Origin: DASUKM01 sp036278735
GTDB lineage: Bacteria > Acidobacteriota > Vicinamibacteria > Vicinamibacterales > 2-12-FULL-66-21
Reading direction: 5' to 3'
DNA length: 64,000 nt
Assembly (NCBI GenBank): GCA_036278735.1
Contig: DASUKM010000002.1
Location: forward strand, 38,131 to 102,130
A model generated the notes under the pieces. That model worked only from the letters and a program-made list of their open reading frames with translations, had not been told where the DNA came from and did no database searches. This document shows, piece after piece, positions 54,700 to 63,839 of this stretch; the stretch's first letter is position 1; the number at the start of each line of letters is the position of its first letter. Both the position numbers and the translations under genes were made by a program.

Positions 54700-54927
54700 C
54701 ACGCATTCCTCCTCGACCGTGCCGGAGGAGGGTGCGCGCCGCTTGCCCCCGGCCGGCGTGGTCCGTCGCCGATAGACGCGGTGCAAGCGGTGTTCCGAAC
54801 CGTGCGGGCGCCCGCCGCCCGGGAGGCGCGCGCGTTTCCACGCCGCGGCGTGCGGATCGGCGTCCGGCCGGCTCACCTCCCGCGGAGGCGGGCGGCCGCC
54901 GGGTCCCCTGATTGGGAAGGCGCGCGG

Positions 54928-55863
54928 CTACGGAAGGACCGTCGTGGCTCCAAAGTGCGCGGTGTAACGGTCGCGAAACTCTTCCCACGAGTAGGCGTGC
55001 CCCTGCCCCCCGAGATGCTCGAGCGCGTAGGTCGCCGCCACGCTGCCGAGTCGGCCGCACGTGACGAGGTCGAGCCCGAGCGCCAGGCCCTTCATGAAGC
55101 CGCCGCGAAAGGCGTCGCCGACGCCGGTCGGATCGACGATCCGGTGGGGGGGAACCGCGGGCACGTCCGTGCGCTCGTCGGTCAGAATCGTGCACCCGTG
55201 CTCGCCGCGCGTGATCACGACGGCGCCGCAGCGCGCGCGGATGCCCTGCTCGTCGAGGCCCGTCTTCTGCCGCATCAGCTCGAACTCGTAGTCGTTGCAG
55301 ACGACCACGGCGGCCCCCTCGAGGCCGTCGCGCAGCTCGTCGCCGTTCATGCGCGCGCACTGCTGCCCCGGGTCCCAGATGAACGGGATCTCGAGCGCGC
55401 GGCATTCGTCGGCATACTGCAGCATGGCGCCGGGGTCGTTCGGCGACACGATGGCGAGATCGCACGCCCCCGCCGTGCGGAACGACAGCTCGCCGGCGTC
55501 GGCCATGGCCCCGGTGTAGAACGACGCGATTTGATTGCTCGCCTGGTCGGTACTGCAGAAGAAGGACGCCGTGAACTTGCCCGCCACCTCCTTGACGAGG
55601 GAGGTATCGACGCCCGCGGCATCGAGCCAGCGGCGGTACTCGTCGAAATCCTGCCCCGCCGTCGCCATCAGGCGGGGCCGCTCGCCGAGCAGCGCCAGCG
55701 TGTACGCGATATTCGGCGCACATCCGCCGCGCCGCTTGTCCATCGAGTCGACGAGGAAGCTGAGACTGATGCGCGAGAGGTGATCCGGCAGGAGGTGTTC
55801 CGTGAACCTGCCGGGAAACGACATGAGGTAGTCGAACGCGATCGAGCCGGTCACGATGATCAT
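54928..55863 (-). CDS. PfkB-family carbohydrate/nucleoside kinase (adenosine-kinase-like)
   Basis: The 311-residue kinase starts at the ATG just before MIIVTGSIAFDYL. It has the PfkB signature region RRGGCAPNIAYTLA and the C-terminal DPTGVGDAFRGGFM, whose second Asp is the catalytic base. Its place directly after the MTA phosphorylase gene suggests adenosine or a related purine product as substrate. A longer version from 55887 would run through the tandem repeat. Confidence 0.8.
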   Translation of the reverse strand: MIIVTGSIAFDYLMSFPGRFTEHLLPDHLSRISLSFLVDSMDKRRGGCAPNIAYTLALLGERPRLMATAGQDFDEYRRWLDAAGVDTSLVKEVAGKFTASFFCSTDQASNQIASFYTGAMADAGELSFRTAGACDLAIVSPNDPGAMLQYADECRALEIPFIWDPGQQCARMNGDELRDGLEGAAVVVCNDYEFELMRQKTGLDEQGIRARCGAVVITRGEHGCTILTDERTDVPAVPPHRIVDPTGVGDAFRGGFMKGLALGLDLVTCGRLGSVAATYALEHLGGQGHAYSWEEFRDRYTAHFGATTVLP

Positions 55864-55875
55864 CTCGTCAGAATT

Positions 55876-55906
55876 CCTAAAGCCCAAAGCCTAAAGCCCA
55901 AAGCCT
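55876..55906. repeat. 14-bp tandem repeat at the phosphorylase-kinase junction
   Basis: The unit CCTAAAGCCCAAAG is present in two full copies (55876-55889 and 55890-55903) plus a partial CCT. It covers the end of the phosphorylase gene, its stop region and the kinase leader. Slippage there could change the C-terminus or spacing; otherwise it may be neutral. Confidence 0.7.
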
Positions 55907-56765
55907 ACTTCACGTATTTCCCGATAATCGGCGCCAGATCCCGCTTCACCGTGCCGGGAATCGCGTCCGGCCGCGTAATGATGGCGGTCGCGAGCGCGCG
56001 CGCGCATGCGCAGGTGCGCTCGAACGGCAGGCGCGACACGGCTTCGGCAATCACCTGCTGGGCGGTTCGCGCGTTCTGGGTGAGATTGGCGATCACCATG
56101 TCGACGGTGACCTCGTCGTGCCCTTCGTGCCAGCAATCGTAATCGGTCACGAGCGCCAGCGTCGCGTAGCAGATCTCCGCCTCGCGCGCGAGCTTCGCCT
56201 CCTGCAGGTTCGTCATGCCGATGACGTCCATGCCCCAGGAGCGGTAGAGCCGCGATTCGGCGAGCGTCGAAAACTGCGGCCCTTCCATGCACACGTAGGT
56301 GCCGCCGCGGTGGACCGTCGCACCGGTGTGCCGCGCCGAGTCGTACGCAATCGCGCTCAGCGGCGCGCAGAACGGATGCGCGAAGCCGACGTGCGCCGCG
56401 ATGCCATGGCCGAAGAACGTCGAGGCGCGCCCTTTCGTCCGATCGAAGAATTGATCCGGCACGACGAGGTGCAGCGGCGCGTAGGCCTCTTTCAGGCTCC
56501 CGACCGCGCTCGCGGATACGAGGTATTCGACGCCGAGCGTCTTGAAGCCGAAGACGTTCGCGCGGAAGTTCAGCTCCGACGGCAGCAGCCGGTGGCCGGC
56601 GCCGTGGCGCGCGAGGAACGCCACGCGCTTGCCGCGGAGCGTCCCGATCACGAACGGGCCCGACGGCTCGCCGAAGGGCGTCGAGAGGTGGTGCTCCTCG
56701 CGCTCCGTCAGCTCCGCCATGTCGTACAGTCCGCTGCCGCCGATGATGCCGATCTGAATCGTCAT
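55905..56765 (-). CDS. mtnP: 5'-methylthioadenosine phosphorylase
   Basis: The 286-residue protein begins IQIGIIGGSGLYDM and has GEPSGPFVIGTL, the phosphate-site segment RHGAGHRLLPSE, and YVCMEGPQFSTLAES with SWGMDVIGMTN, all typical of MTA phosphorylase (NP-II family). It splits MTA to adenine and methylthioribose-1-phosphate. The Met in the EGPQFST context and the TNLQEAKLAREAE region fit MTAP rather than purine nucleoside phosphorylase II of other substrate range. Confidence 0.9.
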   Translation of the reverse strand: MTIQIGIIGGSGLYDMAELTEREEHHLSTPFGEPSGPFVIGTLRGKRVAFLARHGAGHRLLPSELNFRANVFGFKTLGVEYLVSASAVGSLKEAYAPLHLVVPDQFFDRTKGRASTFFGHGIAAHVGFAHPFCAPLSAIAYDSARHTGATVHRGGTYVCMEGPQFSTLAESRLYRSWGMDVIGMTNLQEAKLAREAEICYATLALVTDYDCWHEGHDEVTVDMVIANLTQNARTAQQVIAEAVSRLPFERTCACARALATAIITRPDAIPGTVKRDLAPIIGKYVK

Positions 56766-56786
56766 GAACGAGTGCGTCCTTCGCGG

Positions 56787-57620
56787 TCAGGCCGGTTCGA
56801 CGTACGGCCGGTGGTCCTTCTCGCGGATGTAGCCCGCCGCCACGGCGGGATCGTGTTCGAAGAAGATCAGGTACTCGCGGTCAATCGCCTCGCGCAGGAA
56901 CGCCCGCTTGAACGCGAGGGTTTCCATCGGATAGAGGTCGTAACCCATGATCCACGGCAGGTCGACGTGCGCGGTGGTCGGGATGAGATCCGCCGCGAAC
57001 ACGGCGGTGCGGCCGCCGCTCTCGACGATCACGATCTGGTGGTGCTTCGTATGACCGCCGGTACGGCGGACGCGCACCCCCGGGATCACGACGTCGTCCT
57101 CGTCGAGGAAATCCACGACCCCCGCCGCCTCGAGCGGCACGTAATTGTCGGGCAGATAGCTGGCGCGGTTCCGTTCGTGCGGATGGGTCGCATCCTCCCA
57201 TTCGCCGCGCCTGATCACGTACCGCGCCCGCGCAAACCGCGGCCGCACCGTACCGTCCGGATCCCGTTTCGTGAACCCTCCGGCATGGTCGAAGTGCAGG
57301 TGCGAGGCGAGCACGACGTCGATGTCGTCGGCCCGGCCGCCGGCGCGTGCGAGGCTCGCGTCGAGGCTGTCGGTGCGGTCCACGGCATAGATCGCGGCGC
57401 TCTTCGCGTCCGTCTTGTCGCCGATGCCGGCATCCACGATCAGCTGCGTCGACCCGGCGCGCACCAGCAGGGGACGCATCGCCATCCCGATGCGGTTGCG
57501 ATCGTCGGCCGGCGCGCGGCGCTCCCACAGCGGTTTCGGCACCACGCCGAACATCGCGCCGCCGTCGAGGCGGAAGGTGCCATCGGTCAGCGGGACCAGC
57601 TCGAGGTCGCCCAGGCGCAT
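56787..57620 (-). CDS. MBL-fold metallo-hydrolase
   Basis: The 277-residue protein has the zinc motif HLHFDHAGG (HxHxDH) and the later conserved His in a GGHTKHHQ stretch and DLIPTTAHV. Lactonase-type and glyoxalase-type members share this layout; the specific substrate is not readable. An in-frame GTG three nt upstream overlaps the epimerase stop, a common coupling form here. It belongs to the acyl-CoA catabolic string. Confidence 0.8.
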   Translation of the reverse strand: MRLGDLELVPLTDGTFRLDGGAMFGVVPKPLWERRAPADDRNRIGMAMRPLLVRAGSTQLIVDAGIGDKTDAKSAAIYAVDRTDSLDASLARAGGRADDIDVVLASHLHFDHAGGFTKRDPDGTVRPRFARARYVIRRGEWEDATHPHERNRASYLPDNYVPLEAAGVVDFLDEDDVVIPGVRVRRTGGHTKHHQIVIVESGGRTAVFAADLIPTTAHVDLPWIMGYDLYPMETLAFKRAFLREAIDREYLIFFEHDPAVAAGYIREKDHRPYVEPA

Positions 57621-58042
57621 CACACCCGCTCCGGGTCCGGCGGCGCCGGCTGCATCAGCTCCACGAGCACGCCGTGGGCACTTGCCGGATGGATGAAGGC
57701 GACGAGCGAGCCGTGCGCCCCCGGCCGCGGCGCGTCGTCGATGAGCCGCACGCCGCGCCCCTTCAGCCGCGCGAGCGCGGCGGCCAGGTCGTCGACCCGC
57801 AGCGTGAGGTGATGCAGGCCGGGTCCCCGCTTGGTCAGCGCCTTCGCGAGCGTCGACTCGGCGCCGGTCGGTTCCAGCAGCTCCAGCTTCGCGCCGCCGA
57901 GCTCCACGAACCGGACGCGCACGTGCTGCGAGGGCACCTCCTCCGGCGCCTCGATCTCGAGGCCGAGCGCGTCGCGGTAGAAGGCGAGCGCCTGCTCGAG
58001 ATCCGCGACGGCGATGCCGATGTGGTCGAGTGAGGCCTTCAT
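57620..58042 (-). CDS. mce: Methylmalonyl-CoA epimerase
   Basis: The 140-residue VOC-fold enzyme starts MKASLDHIGIAVADLEQAL, where His7 is a predicted metal ligand, and has GPGLHHLTLRVDDL and a C-terminal HGVLVELMQ with the Glu ligand. It interconverts (R)- and (S)-methylmalonyl-CoA. Its coupling by ATGA to meaB and its neighbour acyl-CoA dehydrogenase supports a propionate/branched-chain degradation module. Confidence 0.88.
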   Translation of the reverse strand: MKASLDHIGIAVADLEQALAFYRDALGLEIEAPEEVPSQHVRVRFVELGGAKLELLEPTGAESTLAKALTKRGPGLHHLTLRVDDLAAALARLKGRGVRLIDDAPRPGAHGSLVAFIHPASAHGVLVELMQPAPPDPERV

Positions 58043-58989
58043 GCCTGCCCCTTCACCCGGACGGCCCGCCCGAAAATATCGTCGACGACCGTATACGGAT
58101 CGATCTCGCGCGCCGCCACGCGATCCATGAGTCGATCGAACTCTCCAGGCCCGAGCAGCCGCTCCTGCACGTGGCTGACGAACCGGTGCGCCAGCAGCTC
58201 GCGCACTCTCCACTCGACGCGGGCGCGGCGCCGCTGCCCCTGCGTCGCGACCGTGTGCCGGCGAAAGGTGTCGATCGCCGCGAGCAGCTCCGGAATCCCG
58301 GCGCCGGTGGTGGCTTCCGTCTTCAGGATCGGCGGCCGCCACTCGCCTTCGGCGTAGGTCTGCAGCGACAGCATCGCCTCGATCGACGCGACCGTCCGGT
58401 TCGCGCCGTCGCGGTCCGCCTTGTTCACGACGAAGATGTCGCCAATCTCCATGATCCCCGCTTTGAGCGCCTGCACGTCGTCGCCGGCCCCGGGCACGAG
58501 CGTGACGATCGACACGTCCGCCGTGCGGACGATGTCGATTTCGTCCTGGCCGACGCCGACCGTTTCAATCACGACGATCTGCTTGCCCGCGGCGTCGAGC
58601 ACGAGCGCGGCTTCGCCGGTGGCGCGCGCCAGCCCGCCAAGATGCCCGCGCGTCGCCATGCTGCGGATGAACACGCCGGCGTCCGCCGCGTGGGCCTGCA
58701 TCCGGACCCGGTCGCCCAGGATCGCCCCCCCGCTGTACGGGCTGGTGGGGTCGACGGCGACGATCCCGACCGTGGTCCCCGCCCGCCGCATTTCGGTGGT
58801 CAGGCGGTCGACCAGCGTGCTCTTGCCCGCGCCGGGGGCGCCGGTCACGCCGACGAGATACGCGCGGCCGGTGTCGGGAAACACGCGGCGGATCAGGTCG
58901 GCCCCTTCCGGGGCCTCGTCCTCGACGAGGCTGATCGCCCGCGCGATGGCGCGCGGGTCTCCCTGTCGCACCCGATCGCTGAGCGTCAC
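58039..58989 (-). CDS. meaB: Methylmalonyl-CoA mutase-associated GTPase MeaB
   Basis: The 316-residue G protein has the P-loop GAPGAGKST, a switch-like AVDPTSPYSGGAILGDRVRM segment and VNKADRDGA (NKxD). MeaB protects and loads methylmalonyl-CoA mutase with adenosylcobalamin. The GTG start overlaps the acyl-CoA dehydrogenase stop. The mutase gene itself is not in this window. Confidence 0.9.
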   Translation of the reverse strand: MTLSDRVRQGDPRAIARAISLVEDEAPEGADLIRRVFPDTGRAYLVGVTGAPGAGKSTLVDRLTTEMRRAGTTVGIVAVDPTSPYSGGAILGDRVRMQAHAADAGVFIRSMATRGHLGGLARATGEAALVLDAAGKQIVVIETVGVGQDEIDIVRTADVSIVTLVPGAGDDVQALKAGIMEIGDIFVVNKADRDGANRTVASIEAMLSLQTYAEGEWRPPILKTEATTGAGIPELLAAIDTFRRHTVATQGQRRRARVEWRVRELLAHRFVSHVQERLLGPGEFDRLMDRVAAREIDPYTVVDDIFGRAVRVKGQA

Positions 58990-60128
58990 GATGCCAGCAG
59001 CTGCCGCGCAATCACCAGCCGCTGGATCTCGCTGGTGCCCTCGCCAATCGTGAGCAGCTTCACGTCGCGGAAATACTTCTCGGCCGGATAGTCCTTCACG
59101 AAGCCGTAGCCGCCGTGAATCTGGACGCCGTCCTCCGCAATCCTGACGGCCACCTCGCTCGCATACAGCTTGGCCATCGCCGATTCGCGCGTGGTCCGGC
59201 GCCCCTGCGCCTTGGCGTAGGCGGCGCGATACGTGAGCAGCCGGGCCGCCTGAATGCGCGTGGCCGCGTCTGCGAGCTTCCACTGAATCGCCTGGAACGT
59301 GGCAATCGCCTGCCCGAACTGGTGCCGCGCGCGCGCGTAATCACGGGCCGCTTCGTACGCCCCCTGCGCGAGCCCCACGGCCAGCGCCGCGATGCCGATC
59401 CGCCCCGCGTCGAGGACTTGAAGCGTGTTGATGAAGCCCTGCCCCTCTTCCCCGACCATCTGGGTGGCGGGCACGCGGCAGTCCTCGAAGACGACCTCGC
59501 TCGTGTCGCTCGCGCGCATCCCGAGCTTGTTCTCCTTCTTGCCGGCGGCCATGCCGGGGGTGCCGCGCTCGATGACGAACGCTGAAATGCCGCGGTGGCC
59601 GCGCGATCGATCCGTGACCGCCATCGCCACCATCACGCCGCCGATGCGGCCGTGCGTGATGAAGTTCTTCGAGCCATTGATGACCCAGTCGTCGCCCTGC
59701 CGGACGGCCGCGGTCCGCATCGCGGCCGCGTCGCTGCCCGCGCCCGCCTCCGTCAGCCCCCACGCGCCGAGGACCTGGCCGGTCACCAGCCGGGGCAGAT
59801 ACGTGCGTTGCTGATCCGCGCTGCCGAACATCGCCAGGTGCGCCGTGCAGAGTCCGTTGTGCGCCGCCACCGACAGCGCGATCGCCGGGCACACGCGCGC
59901 CAGTTCTTCGATGCAGATGCAGTAGTCGACCGGCGACATCGCCGCGCCGCCGAACTCCTCGGGAAACTGAATGCCGAGCAGCCCGAGGGCGCCGAGCTTC
60001 GGCAACAGCTCCATCGGGAAGTGCTGCGCTTCGTCCCACTCCATCACGTGCGGGCGCAATTCCGCCTCCGCGAACTCGCGGACGGTCCGGCGCAGCAGCG
60101 TCTGCTCCTCGGTGGGGCGGAAATCCAT
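58986..60128 (-). CDS. Acyl-CoA dehydrogenase
   Basis: The 380-residue flavoprotein has the N-terminal helical domain, the FAD-binding GLTEAGAGSD and YARARHQFGQAIATFQ, and the catalytic-glutamate region IGEGTSEIQRLVIARQLL at the C-terminus. It is a short/medium-chain type enzyme, likely acting in the same branched-chain or propionyl pathway as MeaB and the epimerase. The start at 60128 is an ATG; the upstream frame is a shadow. Confidence 0.9.
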   Translation of the reverse strand: MDFRPTEEQTLLRRTVREFAEAELRPHVMEWDEAQHFPMELLPKLGALGLLGIQFPEEFGGAAMSPVDYCICIEELARVCPAIALSVAAHNGLCTAHLAMFGSADQQRTYLPRLVTGQVLGAWGLTEAGAGSDAAAMRTAAVRQGDDWVINGSKNFITHGRIGGVMVAMAVTDRSRGHRGISAFVIERGTPGMAAGKKENKLGMRASDTSEVVFEDCRVPATQMVGEEGQGFINTLQVLDAGRIGIAALAVGLAQGAYEAARDYARARHQFGQAIATFQAIQWKLADAATRIQAARLLTYRAAYAKAQGRRTTRESAMAKLYASEVAVRIAEDGVQIHGGYGFVKDYPAEKYFRDVKLLTIGEGTSEIQRLVIARQLLAS

Positions 60129-60194
60129 CGCAGCGAATGTATCAGGGCGCGCGGCCGGAAGGCAAAACGCGGCGGAACGGAGTACCATGCGGAC

Positions 60195-60683
60195 ATGCGC
60201 GTGCGTGGTGCCCTGATTGCCGCCGTCACCGTCGCGACGCTCCTCGGGTGTCCGTGGCGCGCCAGCGCCGACATCACCGGGTTCGTCGGCGTCAACACGT
60301 CTCCCGCCAACCGGCCCGTCAAGGGGTTCGCGATCGGGGCGGGCCTGCTGGTCGTCGGCTTCGAGTTCGAATACGCCGACACGAACGAAGACCTGACGCG
60401 CGGGGCCCCCGCGCTCCACACGTTCATGTTCAACGGCCTGCTCCAGACGCCGATCCCGATTGCCGGGATGCAGTTCTACGGCACGCTGGGCGGAGGCGCG
60501 TACCGCGAAACGCTGGACCTGGAGTCGGTGACGAACGTCGGCGTGAACGTGGGCGGGGGGGTGAAGATGTCGCTGGCCGGACCGCTGCGGCTGCGGCTGG
60601 ACTATCGCGTGTTCACCCTGAAGGGGAACCCGCGCTACCCGCACCCGCAGCGGTTCTATGCCGGAATCAATCTGAAGTTCTGA
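60195..60683 (+). CDS. Small outer-membrane beta-barrel-like protein
   Basis: The 162-residue protein has a signal peptide ending near RASADI. Repeated Gly- and aromatic-rich strands follow (GAGLLVVGFEFEYADT, MQFYGTLGGGAYRE, LRLRLDYRVFTLKG) and it ends in YAGINLKF, with the terminal Phe typical of porins and OmpA-like barrels. It is divergent from the acyl-CoA dehydrogenase gene; function unknown. Confidence 0.75.
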   Translation: MRVRGALIAAVTVATLLGCPWRASADITGFVGVNTSPANRPVKGFAIGAGLLVVGFEFEYADTNEDLTRGAPALHTFMFNGLLQTPIPIAGMQFYGTLGGGAYRETLDLESVTNVGVNVGGGVKMSLAGPLRLRLDYRVFTLKGNPRYPHPQRFYAGINLKF

Positions 60684-60692
60684 GGCGGCGGG

Positions 60693-61310
60693 CTACTGGC
60701 CGCCCCCCGCGGGCGCCGTGGTCGCCATGTTGGCGATCAGTTGCAGGTTGATCATGTTCTGCCCGCCCGCGTAGCAGTCGACGAACTTCTTCCAGAGGTC
60801 TTGGACTTCGCTCGGAAACGCTTCGGCGAGGATTTTCGAAATCGTGTAATCCTCGTCCTGCACGGTCGGATCGATCACGAACAGATAGAGCACGTTGCCG
60901 TTGAAGGGCTCGGCGGCCTTGAACACTTTCCAGCCGGCGGCCTGCGCCTTGCGCTTCGGATCGGGGCTCTTGGCGAGCGCTTCTTTGACGCGCCCCATGA
61001 CCATTTCGAAGTCCGCCGTGTGGTCCGGCTTGATCGGATTGAAGATGACGCCGGCTGGCCCCGTGAACATCCGCCCTGGCGCGGCAGCCTGCTGCGCCGG
61101 TTGTGCAGGCTGTGCCGGCGGATTCTGCGCCGCCGGGGTCTGGGGGTTCTGAGGCTGCTGGGCCGGCGGCGTCTGCTGCGCCGGCGGCTGCTGAGGGCTC
61201 GGGGGGTTCTGGGCCCATGCCCCGGCGGGCGCCAGCGCGAGCGCCAGCGCGAAACCTGCTGTGAGAAGAGAGCGCCGGCTCTTGGGGGCCGGCAGGCACG
61301 TCGACCGCAT
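60693..61310 (-). CDS. Secreted protein with Pro/Gln-rich region
   Basis: The 205-residue protein starts at an ATG with GAGGAAGCGA upstream. It has a signal peptide ending near GAWAQNPPSP, then about 50 residues rich in Pro, Gln and Ala, and a C-terminal globular domain starting GPAGVIFNPIKPDHTADFE. No enzyme motif is recognised. The convergent neighbour is separated by only 9 nt. Confidence 0.7.
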   Translation of the reverse strand: MRSTCLPAPKSRRSLLTAGFALALALAPAGAWAQNPPSPQQPPAQQTPPAQQPQNPQTPAAQNPPAQPAQPAQQAAAPGRMFTGPAGVIFNPIKPDHTADFEMVMGRVKEALAKSPDPKRKAQAAGWKVFKAAEPFNGNVLYLFVIDPTVQDEDYTISKILAEAFPSEVQDLWKKFVDCYAGGQNMINLQLIANMATTAPAGGGQ

Positions 61311-61348
61311 TCGCTTCCTCCTTGGGCGACCGGAAAACGCACACTCTA

Positions 61349-62467
61349 TCACACGAACACACTCATGATCTCGTTCGCCAGCAGCATGCCCGGACGAGGC
61401 AGGCGCAGCCGCGATCCCTGCCGTTCGAGCAGCCCCTGCTCGATGAACGGCTGCAGCGCGTCGCCAAACCTGCCCCACACGTCACAGCCGTACCGCGCTC
61501 CGACCGCCTCGATGTCGACCCCGGCGGACAGACGCAGTCCGGTGAAGAGGGCCTCCTCCACTCGCTCGTCGGGGGTCAGAATCCGCCGTTCCCCTTCCGG
61601 ATCGCCGCCGGCCGCCAGCCGTGCCACGTACTCTTCGGTCGAGGCGATGTTCTTCCAGCGCGCGCCGTGGCGCGTCGAATGGGCGCCACACCCGAACCCG
61701 AGCCACTCGCCGTCGCTCCAGTACTTCAGGTTGTGCCGCGACTGGCGGCCCGGGCGCGCGACGTTGGAGATTTCGTACTGTTCGTATCCCGCCGCGTCGA
61801 GCCGTTCGAACGCACGCAGGTACATCTCCGCCGCGTCGTCGTCGGGCGCGACCGACCACCGGGCGCGCGCCATCTCTTCACGCAAAGGCGCGTTGGGGTA
61901 CAGCTCCAGCAGATACAGCGACGCGTGATCGGGGCCGGCGTCGATCAGCGCCTCGACGGTGTCGAGCCAGGCGGCGATCGTCTGCTCGGGGAGCCACATC
62001 ATCAGATCGAGGCTGATGTCGTCGAATCCGGCCGCCCGTGCTTCGCGCACGACGCGGCGCGCCCGCTCGGCGGAATGCATCCGGCCGAGCCGCGCGAGCT
62101 CGGCGTCGGCGAACGACTGGACGCCGAAGCTGAGACGGTTCACGCCCACCGCGCGGAACCCGTCGAGCCGCGCCCGATCCACCGTTTCGGGATTGGTCTC
62201 GAGCGTGATTTCGACACAACCGCTCATCGCGAACTGCTGCCGGCACGCCTCGATCAGACGCCGCACGTCGGCGGGCTCGAGCAGCGACGGCGTGCCGCCG
62301 CCGAAAAACATCGTATCTGCCGCCGGGCGGCCGCCGATGCGCCGGATCTCGGTCTCGATCGCGTCGACGTAGCGCGTTTTCAGCGCGGCGTCGTACAGCC
62401 CGCGATTGAAGTTGCAGTAAGGGCAGATGGACGAACAGAACGGAATGTGGAGGTAGAGCCCGAGCAT
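61349..62467 (-). CDS. hemW: HemW-like radical SAM protein
   Basis: The 372-residue protein has the radical SAM cysteines CSSICPYC (Cys11/15/18) after LYLHIPF, the GGGTPS SAM motif, and HNLKYW, which marks HemW heme chaperones rather than coproporphyrinogen oxidase HemN. It binds heme and a 4Fe-4S cluster, delivering heme to target proteins. The start at 62467 is an ATG just before the conserved region. Confidence 0.88.
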   Translation of the reverse strand: MLGLYLHIPFCSSICPYCNFNRGLYDAALKTRYVDAIETEIRRIGGRPAADTMFFGGGTPSLLEPADVRRLIEACRQQFAMSGCVEITLETNPETVDRARLDGFRAVGVNRLSFGVQSFADAELARLGRMHSAERARRVVREARAAGFDDISLDLMMWLPEQTIAAWLDTVEALIDAGPDHASLYLLELYPNAPLREEMARARWSVAPDDDAAEMYLRAFERLDAAGYEQYEISNVARPGRQSRHNLKYWSDGEWLGFGCGAHSTRHGARWKNIASTEEYVARLAAGGDPEGERRILTPDERVEEALFTGLRLSAGVDIEAVGARYGCDVWGRFGDALQPFIEQGLLERQGSRLRLPRPGMLLANEIMSVFV

Positions 62468-62477
62468 CGGCGCCAGA

Positions 62478-63314
62478 TCAGTTCCCGGCTTTGCCGCCCG
62501 TCCAGCCCAGCTCGCGCGGCGGCTTGAGCTGCGCGCGGATCGGCCCCTTGGCGCGCGCCGGCAGCGTGCGGGCGGACCGGCTCGGCCGCAGCTTCCACAT
62601 GGCGACCAGATCGTCGACGCCGCCATTGGGCGGCAGATGCCGGTAATCGGCGCCATCGTACTCGAGGAACTCGCACATCTCGTGCAGCCGCGAGTGAATC
62701 CGGAAGCCGATCCGCGCCTTCAGGCAGTCGGGATCGGCGTCGTCTGGCGTGTCCTCGAAGTTCGACGTGAAGATCGTATGGCGGCGCTCGTTGTAGCGCG
62801 TGTTGACGATCAGGTTCATCGTCTCCTCGACCCACTCGGAGGTCTTTTCGGACCCGAGGTCGTCGAGCACGAGCAGATCGGCCTCCATGACGGGCCGCAG
62901 GATGTCCATCTCGGCCGTCTTGACGGTGGGGTTGTAGGTGCTCCGGATGAGGCGCAGCAGATCGCGCGTGTCGTAGAACAGCCCGCGCGCGCCGCGGGTC
63001 AGGATGACGCGCCGCAGCACCGCCACGGCGAGATGCGTCTTGCCGATGCCGGGCGGTCCGATCAGGCACAGCCCCTTGGCGGCATTCGGGAACTCATCGA
63101 CGAACCGTGTCGCGCGCCGGACGGCCGCGAGCAGGCGCTCGTTGGGATACCCGACGAACGTTTCGATTTCGCAGCGCCGGTAGCGCGGCGGGATGCGAGC
63201 GACGTCGAGCGCCCGCGCCGTCAGCCCTTCGCGCCAGCAGTCGCAGCGCACGACGCGCCGCACGCCGTCGAGGACGACGGGCTTCCAGCCGGTATCATCA
63301 CAGAGCGTGCACAT
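62478..63314 (-). CDS. DnaC-like ATP-binding protein with N-terminal zinc motif
   Basis: The 278-residue protein starts MCTLCDDTGWK and later has VRCDCWRE, four cysteines that may bind zinc. The P-loop is IGPPGIGKTH and Walker B is LLVLDDLGSE, as in DnaC/DnaI helicase loaders. The sensor region and basic C-terminus are less conserved. An ORF start 34 codons earlier is not supported by a ribosome-binding site. It could load DnaB or act in IstB-like roles; no transposase is next to it. Confidence 0.8.
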   Translation of the reverse strand: MCTLCDDTGWKPVVLDGVRRVVRCDCWREGLTARALDVARIPPRYRRCEIETFVGYPNERLLAAVRRATRFVDEFPNAAKGLCLIGPPGIGKTHLAVAVLRRVILTRGARGLFYDTRDLLRLIRSTYNPTVKTAEMDILRPVMEADLLVLDDLGSEKTSEWVEETMNLIVNTRYNERRHTIFTSNFEDTPDDADPDCLKARIGFRIHSRLHEMCEFLEYDGADYRHLPPNGGVDDLVAMWKLRPSRSARTLPARAKGPIRAQLKPPRELGWTGGKAGN

Positions 63315-63393
63315 GGAGGCGTGGGATGTTCGCCTCAGGCGAGGCGACGAGAACCGCCGCCGATTGTAACACTGTCGCGACGCCGCGGCGCAC

Positions 63394-63813
63394 TCACTTG
63401 CCTTGCTCGCGCGCATCTCCTTCGAGGGACGGCGGGGCAGGCACGAGGTCGGTCGGCATCGATTTGACGAGCGCCGTGCTGAGGCGCTGTTCCCAATCGC
63501 CGAGGCCGCGCGCGAGCTCGTGCTTGACGTACTCGATGAACTCGTTCACCTCGCGCTGCATCTGCTCCATCTTCGAACGCATGTTCAGGATGATCTCGAC
63601 GCCGGCGAGGTTCACGCCGAGGTCGCGCGTGAGCGAGAGGATCGTCTCGAGCCGCTCGAGATCCTCCTCCGAATACAGGCGGGTGTTCCCTTCGGTGCGC
63701 GACGGCTTCAACAGCCCCTCGCGCTCGTACAGGCGCAGCGTCTGCGGGTGGATGCTGTACTTCTGCGCCACCGCGCTGATCATGTAGTACGCCTTGCCGC
63801 TGCGCTTGACCAT
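63394..63813 (-). CDS. hspR: MerR-family regulator, HspR-like
   Basis: The 139-residue protein begins MVKRSGKAYYMISAVAQKYSIHPQ, a MerR helix-turn-helix with the HspR-type YMISAVAQ. LRLYEREGLLKPSRTEGNTR follows, and a coiled-coil dimer helix occupies about residues 85-115. HspR represses dnaK-type heat-shock operons. An in-frame TTG start two codons earlier is possible. The start lies next to a perfect hairpin (63821-63839). Confidence 0.85.
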   Translation of the reverse strand: MVKRSGKAYYMISAVAQKYSIHPQTLRLYEREGLLKPSRTEGNTRLYSEEDLERLETILSLTRDLGVNLAGVEIILNMRSKMEQMQREVNEFIEYVKHELARGLGDWEQRLSTALVKSMPTDLVPAPPSLEGDAREQGK

Positions 63814-63820
63814 TCTCAAC

Positions 63821-63839
63821 CGAGGGGCTTCGCCCCTCG
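63821..63839. repeat. Perfect short hairpin upstream of hspR
   Basis: CGAGGGGC (63821-63828), TTC loop and GCCCCTCG (63832-63839) form an 8-bp GC-rich stem ending 7 nt before the hspR ATG. It could mask the ribosome-binding region or belong to the repeated element that continues to the right edge. Confidence 0.55.
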
